Of a stretch of 64,000 nucleotides of DNA, positions 58,977 through 64,000 are shown in pieces. Each line of letters starts with the position of its first letter. Positions within the stretch are counted from its first letter, which is position 1. The notes beneath the pieces were generated by a model, which saw only the letters and a program-made list of their open reading frames with translations, was not told the DNA's origin and made no database searches. Source of the stretch: Phoronis australis (lineage: Eukaryota > Phoronida > Phoronidae). Location: positions 73,233-137,232 of the forward strand of contig NMRA01000279.1 of NCBI GenBank assembly GCA_002633005.1, written 5' to 3'. The position numbers and the translations under genes are program-made.

Positions 58977-59149
58977 TGACCTATCGCAAGCTTCGCCCCC
59001 TTGCGAAATGTCAACAAACAAACAAGTTTTACCCAGCAACGTGTTGTTTNGTCGGGTAAAATGGCGACTTGTAAGCGAAGGTATTTCAAGAATGCTGCGT
59101 TCTGGTTGGTCAGTTAAACCATCATTCACAATCTGGTTAATCCTTGGTG
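58977..59149. repeat. Small MITE with TGACCTATC end, copy 2
   Basis: Matches 31607-31778 in order: TGACCTATCGCAAGCTTCGC, GTGTTGTTT, GGGTAAAATGGCGACTTG, GAATGCTGCGTTCTGG. The right terminus is degraded. One ambiguous base at 59050. Confidence 0.75.
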
Positions 59150-59350
59150 TTGAGGAGAGGTCACTCTGTTCATGAATTTAGCTTCTGCCCAGCTGCCATG
59201 ATGGGATTGTGGGTCATTTTATCTGAGTAATTTTAACTAATACTGTATATGTTTTTTCTTATAAACTATCATTGTGAATAAAAAGCAATATATGTAAATC
59301 TGGAACCAGCGAGGAAATGTAGATCATCACAAATATTTTAGGGCTGGCCT

Positions 59351-59492
59351 GCACGCCACCTGTTGGCCACATCCCGTGAGCTAATGAACATAATTGCAAA
59401 AGGATGTCTGCCTCCCGACCAGGACTCGAACCCAGGACCTTGAGCTAGAGCATCTGCATTATGTCGTTTAATGTGGCCAACAGGTGGCATGC
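59351..59492. repeat. 142-bp foldback element with a tRNA-like B box inside
   Basis: Arms at 59351-59372 and 59471-59492 are inverted repeats matching 21 of 22 (core GCCACCTGTTGGCCACAT). Between them, on the minus strand, GGTCCTGGGTTCGAGTCCTG resembles a Pol III B box. Confidence 0.85.
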
Positions 59493-59727
59493 TGAACATA
59501 CTTAAAATGTTTGAATAAAAAGCAATGTCTGTCAGTTGTAGAGTGTGACACATGCATTCTGTAAATAACTCTTGAAATGTGAAAAACGTGATGGGTTGAA
59601 TGATGAACCCCACTCCAGTTTTAAGGGTCGAGAAATAATGAATGAATTTGTGATGAGCACGCCATCGAAAACTTTAGGGTCAGCTTAGTCACAGTAATGG
59701 GTCAGCCAAGAAAGCATCTGTGCCCAG

Positions 59728-60133
59728 TTGCATGAAGCAGTTGCATGTAGGGATTCCGCTAAGTTCCCTAAATATTTTGTGTATTTTTATCTTTCTTTAC
59801 TTGCAGATGTTACATTTTTCTATCATTTCATCTTTATTATAAGCTTCTCTTTGACTAATGACATTTTCTAATAATATAACTAAAAACCTGAGCCCCTGTT
59901 TCAATAAAAATAAATATGGACTTAGTTCTCAAATTAAGTGTGTTGCATGAAAAGATCCCTATCGTAGAATTCACGGCCGATGTTTATCAAAGCCAAAAAT
60001 TGACTTAGTGACAAAACTTAAACAGTATTATAAGAGACAATTGGTGATTTCACAAGTTCACAAATTCGCAGTAGTCTGAGGGAACTTAGTTGAGTCCCTA
60101 TTTGGGACTGTTTCGAGCAACCGAGCACTGGGG
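59728..60133 (+). repeat. Interspersed repeat, copy 2 of 2
   Basis: Counterpart of 3227-3613: GTGCCCAGTTGCATGAAGCA at the start, TTAGTTGAGTCCCTATTTGG and GACTGTTTC at the end. The spacing is similar, about 400 bp. Confidence 0.55.
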
Positions 60134-63100
60134 TCTGTCTCGTGAAAAGTGACATACGGCTTGAGACAGAAATTTGGTCTTACATTCCACATAACTTTCT
60201 CACTTTAGATAAGAATAAAGTATCTGAGAATATACACTTATCAGTTACTTACTAAATTCATGGGTTTTTTCCAGGTTGTGGCGCCGTAATAATTTCATGG
60301 CTAAATTTTATTTGCCAATTGTTACTTGAGAGGGTAAGACAAAGTTGTGTCTTAAGTCGCATTTGTCAGTAGCTTTAAATGTTATGATTTTTCATGTCGT
60401 GTCAGTGTGAATTAATTTTAATCTTTAATAACTGCTTCGGTGAATTAATTTTCCAGAATTGTATTTTAGCTGAAGATGAGCATTGATAGAATTTAAAATT
60501 GATGGAACGATAGATGTAGGAAATGGTTGAACTGTCCTTAGCCAACCTTGGAAAATCAATTGGCAAACCATTGCCGATTTATTTATCTGCGTCGCATAAT
60601 GAGGCTCGGTTAAACAAGGGATTCTGTACCTGCTGTTGCATTGTGGCTAAAGGTATATAGAGTTGTTTAGGTAACATGGTTATTTCTTAGAGACAATCCC
60701 ATTTCACACAATAGCAAATATTGTATGTTTTGATTTTATTTTGTAATAGTCGAAAAGAATCGATTCACGAAATAAGGCAAGCTAATTTTCTATGGTTGTA
60801 CTGTTGTCATAATGAATCTCATACTATATTGCCAGGCCATTAGGCCCATTGGCGTCTATGCGGAACTGCGCTTATATGCGAAACTTTGGTGCATTCGCCA
60901 ATATGCGAGCCCCTTGGATAAAAAAGGCCGCAAAAAAGGCATTATTTTGGATATAGGCCAGTAAGCCTGAAATGTGGTTCATGAAAAACAAGCCAATTTT
61001 TAACAAGGAAACAGGTGTGCTTATGTGCGAATTAATGTACGAGTCTATGCAGGGGACATTACTTGGGCTTGTATGCGAAACCTAGGCGCATGCGAACCAC
61101 TTCGGTAAAAAAGAGGTTGCGAAAAGGAACTATTTCATGGGCCTATTGGTGCAACAATACAGTAGGTGATACTTGTGACTTGGAAGTATCTATGAACCCA
61201 CTTTCAGTCACACCTTTTATTTATACCCGTTTCCTATTATGAAAGTTGTCTAAAATTGTTCCTCCGGCTGTCGCATTTCAGGGCTGAACAGGTTGGCCCA
61301 TCACAGTGAGATCAATCCTGGAGACTAATTAACAGTCAGTTCTTTGAAAACCTAGAATTCGCTTCTCATCTGAGAAAGGAACAATTTGAGACTAACTTTG
61401 TAGAAGCAAGTGGTGGAAATCAAAACTTGGCTTGTTGGCCAGAACACTCACTTTAACTAATAAGCCTCTTCACTTTTATCATACTTTGAAGTTTGCCAGT
61501 TTCACCCACTAATGTAGCAATCAATACAACTTTAAAGGATGTGTATTATGTAATAGTAACACATGTTTAGACTCTCTCAACATGAAGCACATATTAAGTA
61601 AAACAGTCATTTGATGGTTTGCTCTCACCACAGGTGGTGATCAGGTCCTGTGTATTAGTTATGTAGGCTCTAATCACAGACTTTCAAAGCACAGTATTTT
61701 AGTTGTTTCTCAAGTGTACCACTGTACTTTAAGTCCAATATACACTCTTGACTACAGGTTGCGCACTGTTTAGTTAAGCATTTGTCTTATTTATGAAGGT
61801 TCTATTTTCTTCCCAATTTTCAGCGACATCTTCAAAAATTTCAAACCAGAGTTAACCTGTTTTCTGTAAAAAAATTAATTTGGACCACTTACGATAATAA
61901 AATTGGTTTTACTACTCAGTCTAGAAGTCATCTCTGGGCTCAGAAAGAAGAACTGATAATTAATTCTACAGACCCAAGGTCAAAGGTCAAGCCTTGACCT
62001 AAATTTTTTAGCTGGGCCAGTAGAAATAATTCACTGTCAGTCCACAAATTGCAGCTATTTTGACTAAAGAAAAAAGCTGAAATCCCATTCAATAACAGTA
62101 AGTGGTCTCAATCATAACAGGAAGCACTGTAGTTATAATTACAGCGTGCATATTTTCATCCTCTTATTGGCCAATGTGTGTGCAAACAAGTCACTGCTGA
62201 ACTTTATCCCCAAGGTCACTGGTCAATAATTGCCACTTCTAGGCAGACTCTGCTGAATAGGAAAAGATGTGGGGGTTTTTAATAACTCTGTTGATAACCA
62301 AGGCCAATTTATTCTTCATCAACTAGAAGTATTACAAGGAAATGGACAATTACAATGTAACACTAAACCAATTATATGCATCACTCGATCAGCTCTTCAA
62401 TGTACCAACTTTTTCAAGTCTATCAAGGAAAGTCTTCGCAGCAGCAAGTTCCATATATTGTTTCCCAAAATCTTGGTTTCAGCTCATTTTCCAACCGCTC
62501 AGAAAACAAGACTTCAAAATAGCACACATAATTTGTACACCGCTGATCGTTTGCGCTAGGAGATGATCCCTACTCCCCAAGTTAACTCGACTTTCAATAA
62601 TCTTTGAGTGTCAGTCAATTTTTCTTGTGATGGAACAATTAGGAATGACAATCTTTAATTTGGATTAAGTAATCTCACAAGATGTGACTGACAAATGTAA
62701 TGCAAATTTAACAAAGAAAATTTAACTAAAATTCTTTTTACTTCCAGATACACAAAAATGAGCATTTTCAAATTTGGAATCGATAAAACTATTTGCAAGT
62801 AGTGGTTAGAGTTACAGAAATGCTTTCTTCAAGACAAATTAACATGTTTTAACTTTTCAAACACGTCCAACTGACAATATTCTAAATCAGCAGAAATTCA
62901 TTACAAGTAGCACTGAGGAATCACAGGATCACACTCCTAATCACATCACATGACCAACATCACATGACCAACATCACATGATCACAAACACATGGAACCC
63001 AAAGTAGACACCACATCACTACTTTTAAAAAGGTCATAACTCAAAACAATATCGTCTATAAGAGAATGCAACTTTTATCTATTTCAACATTCAGCAATCT

Positions 63101-64000
63101 CACAATGCTAAACCATAAACTGACGTGCGTCCATAGTAATTACACAAGAAATCGCGTCTGACAACAAAATTTAGATCATTCCACAATTGTCATGTGCTTG
63201 CATGGAATGAATGCACCAAATAAAAATGCACACACATATGTACCCTTCTACCTCCTAAACCCATGTAACAGTTAATAACAATTTCCTGTTTTGATCTCAA
63301 TATTTTCTTAACAGATTTTGAATAACATCCCATTACAGTATTCAGTCACTCTCTGTTTGGACCACTGAGATAAATAGGAAAAGGACTAGACAATAATAGA
63401 CTAGATAAAAGCTACATGCAGTCATCAATGCTAACCACAAATAAAATACTTGTGGCTCAACACATCCATAGTCACACCTGTCTCATAAACCTTGTACAAC
63501 GAGAAGACTGCATGCAACTTTTAGAGGCAGACAAAATGGATCCTTGTAAAGTATGGAGTTTAAGCACAATTACCTGCACGTATACAGGCACTAGAAAGAA
63601 ATACAGTTGGTACTCGGAGCAACGCAAGATTCAGTTAAAAGAACAATATTGCAGTCCTTGGTCATTATACTTTTCAAGTCCCAGCATTACCAACTTGTGC
63701 CTCCATCTAGTGCCTGGTCGTGGAACCAGTCTAAGTTCAGCCATATTGCTCTTGGTGAAAAAATGTCCACCTTGGTTTTGTCTCTGACAACAACAAAGTG
63801 TGCCGATCCATCCCCAGCCCAGGAATCAACTGTTAACTTGACTGAGGAACACTTTGAGAACTGTAACTGCTTCAATCCGATCCTAAAATACGTTTTGATG
63901 ACAAACTTAACAAAAGTAGAGATTCCATGTTTACCATGTACGTAATGTTGCTTAAACTCCCTTAAAACTTGAGGTAAACCACAACTTCATAACACCGTGT

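Larger units (their letters stand above)
56890..64000. other. LZTFL1 3' flank and repeat-rich DNA without a recognised gene
   Basis: Starts with the LZTFL1 3' UTR. Possible poly(A) signals AATAAA occur at about 59275, 59515, 59905 and 61896-61901; none is decisive. Apart from the repeats listed separately I see only short reading frames. From about 61900 onward the + strand becomes A-rich, as in EIF4B's presumed 3' region, so a minus-strand gene may end here. The minus-strand frame 63687-63875 (62 residues, containing TVDSWAGDGSAHFVVV) is the only one I would test. Confidence 0.45.

Overview
This is intron-rich, AT-rich animal DNA. Introns follow GT..AG, and the introns and spacers hold short tRNA-derived repeats, foldback elements and minisatellites. 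Three protein genes and one spliceosomal RNA gene are recognisable. FYCO1 and LZTFL1 (a BBSome regulator) together point to a bilaterian, most simply an invertebrate deuterostome or similar marine invertebrate. I cannot name the species. No prokaryotic features were seen.

Layout. 1-2925: a CAT/CAC microsatellite with an assembly gap, then a well-formed U4 snRNA gene (2165-2308). 2926-22877, + strand: FYCO1, 20 exons from within the RUN domain to the stop, about 1,606 residues; the N-terminal exon(s) were not found. 22878-25677: spacer with repeats. 25678-46685, - strand: EIF4B, 15 coding exons from the ATG to a C-terminal segment; the last exon is unresolved. 46686-48623: head-to-head spacer with EIF4B. 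46973-56889, + strand: LZTFL1, nine coding exons ending in a clean stop, about 300 residues, plus an uncertain start exon. 56890-64000: repeat-rich downstream DNA with no recognised gene.

The main result is the gene order. FYCO1 and LZTFL1 lie in tandem in the same orientation, FYCO1 first, with an opposite-strand gene between them. From memory, human 3p21.31 has the same FYCO1-then-LZTFL1 order and orientation, with CCR9 between. The window therefore looks like a deeply conserved microsyntenic block. The proteins act in different places: FYCO1 in autophagosome and endosome transport, EIF4B in translation initiation, LZTFL1 in BBSome and ciliary traffic. No shared pathway is implied by the sequence.

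Other notable points are a roughly 1.04 kb direct duplication of EIF4B exons 5-6 that meets at a single N and is probably an assembly artefact; a 28-bp minisatellite that has copied the splice donor of the FYCO1 LIR exon seven times; and a SINE inserted in a foldback transposon whose uninterrupted sister copy is also in the window.
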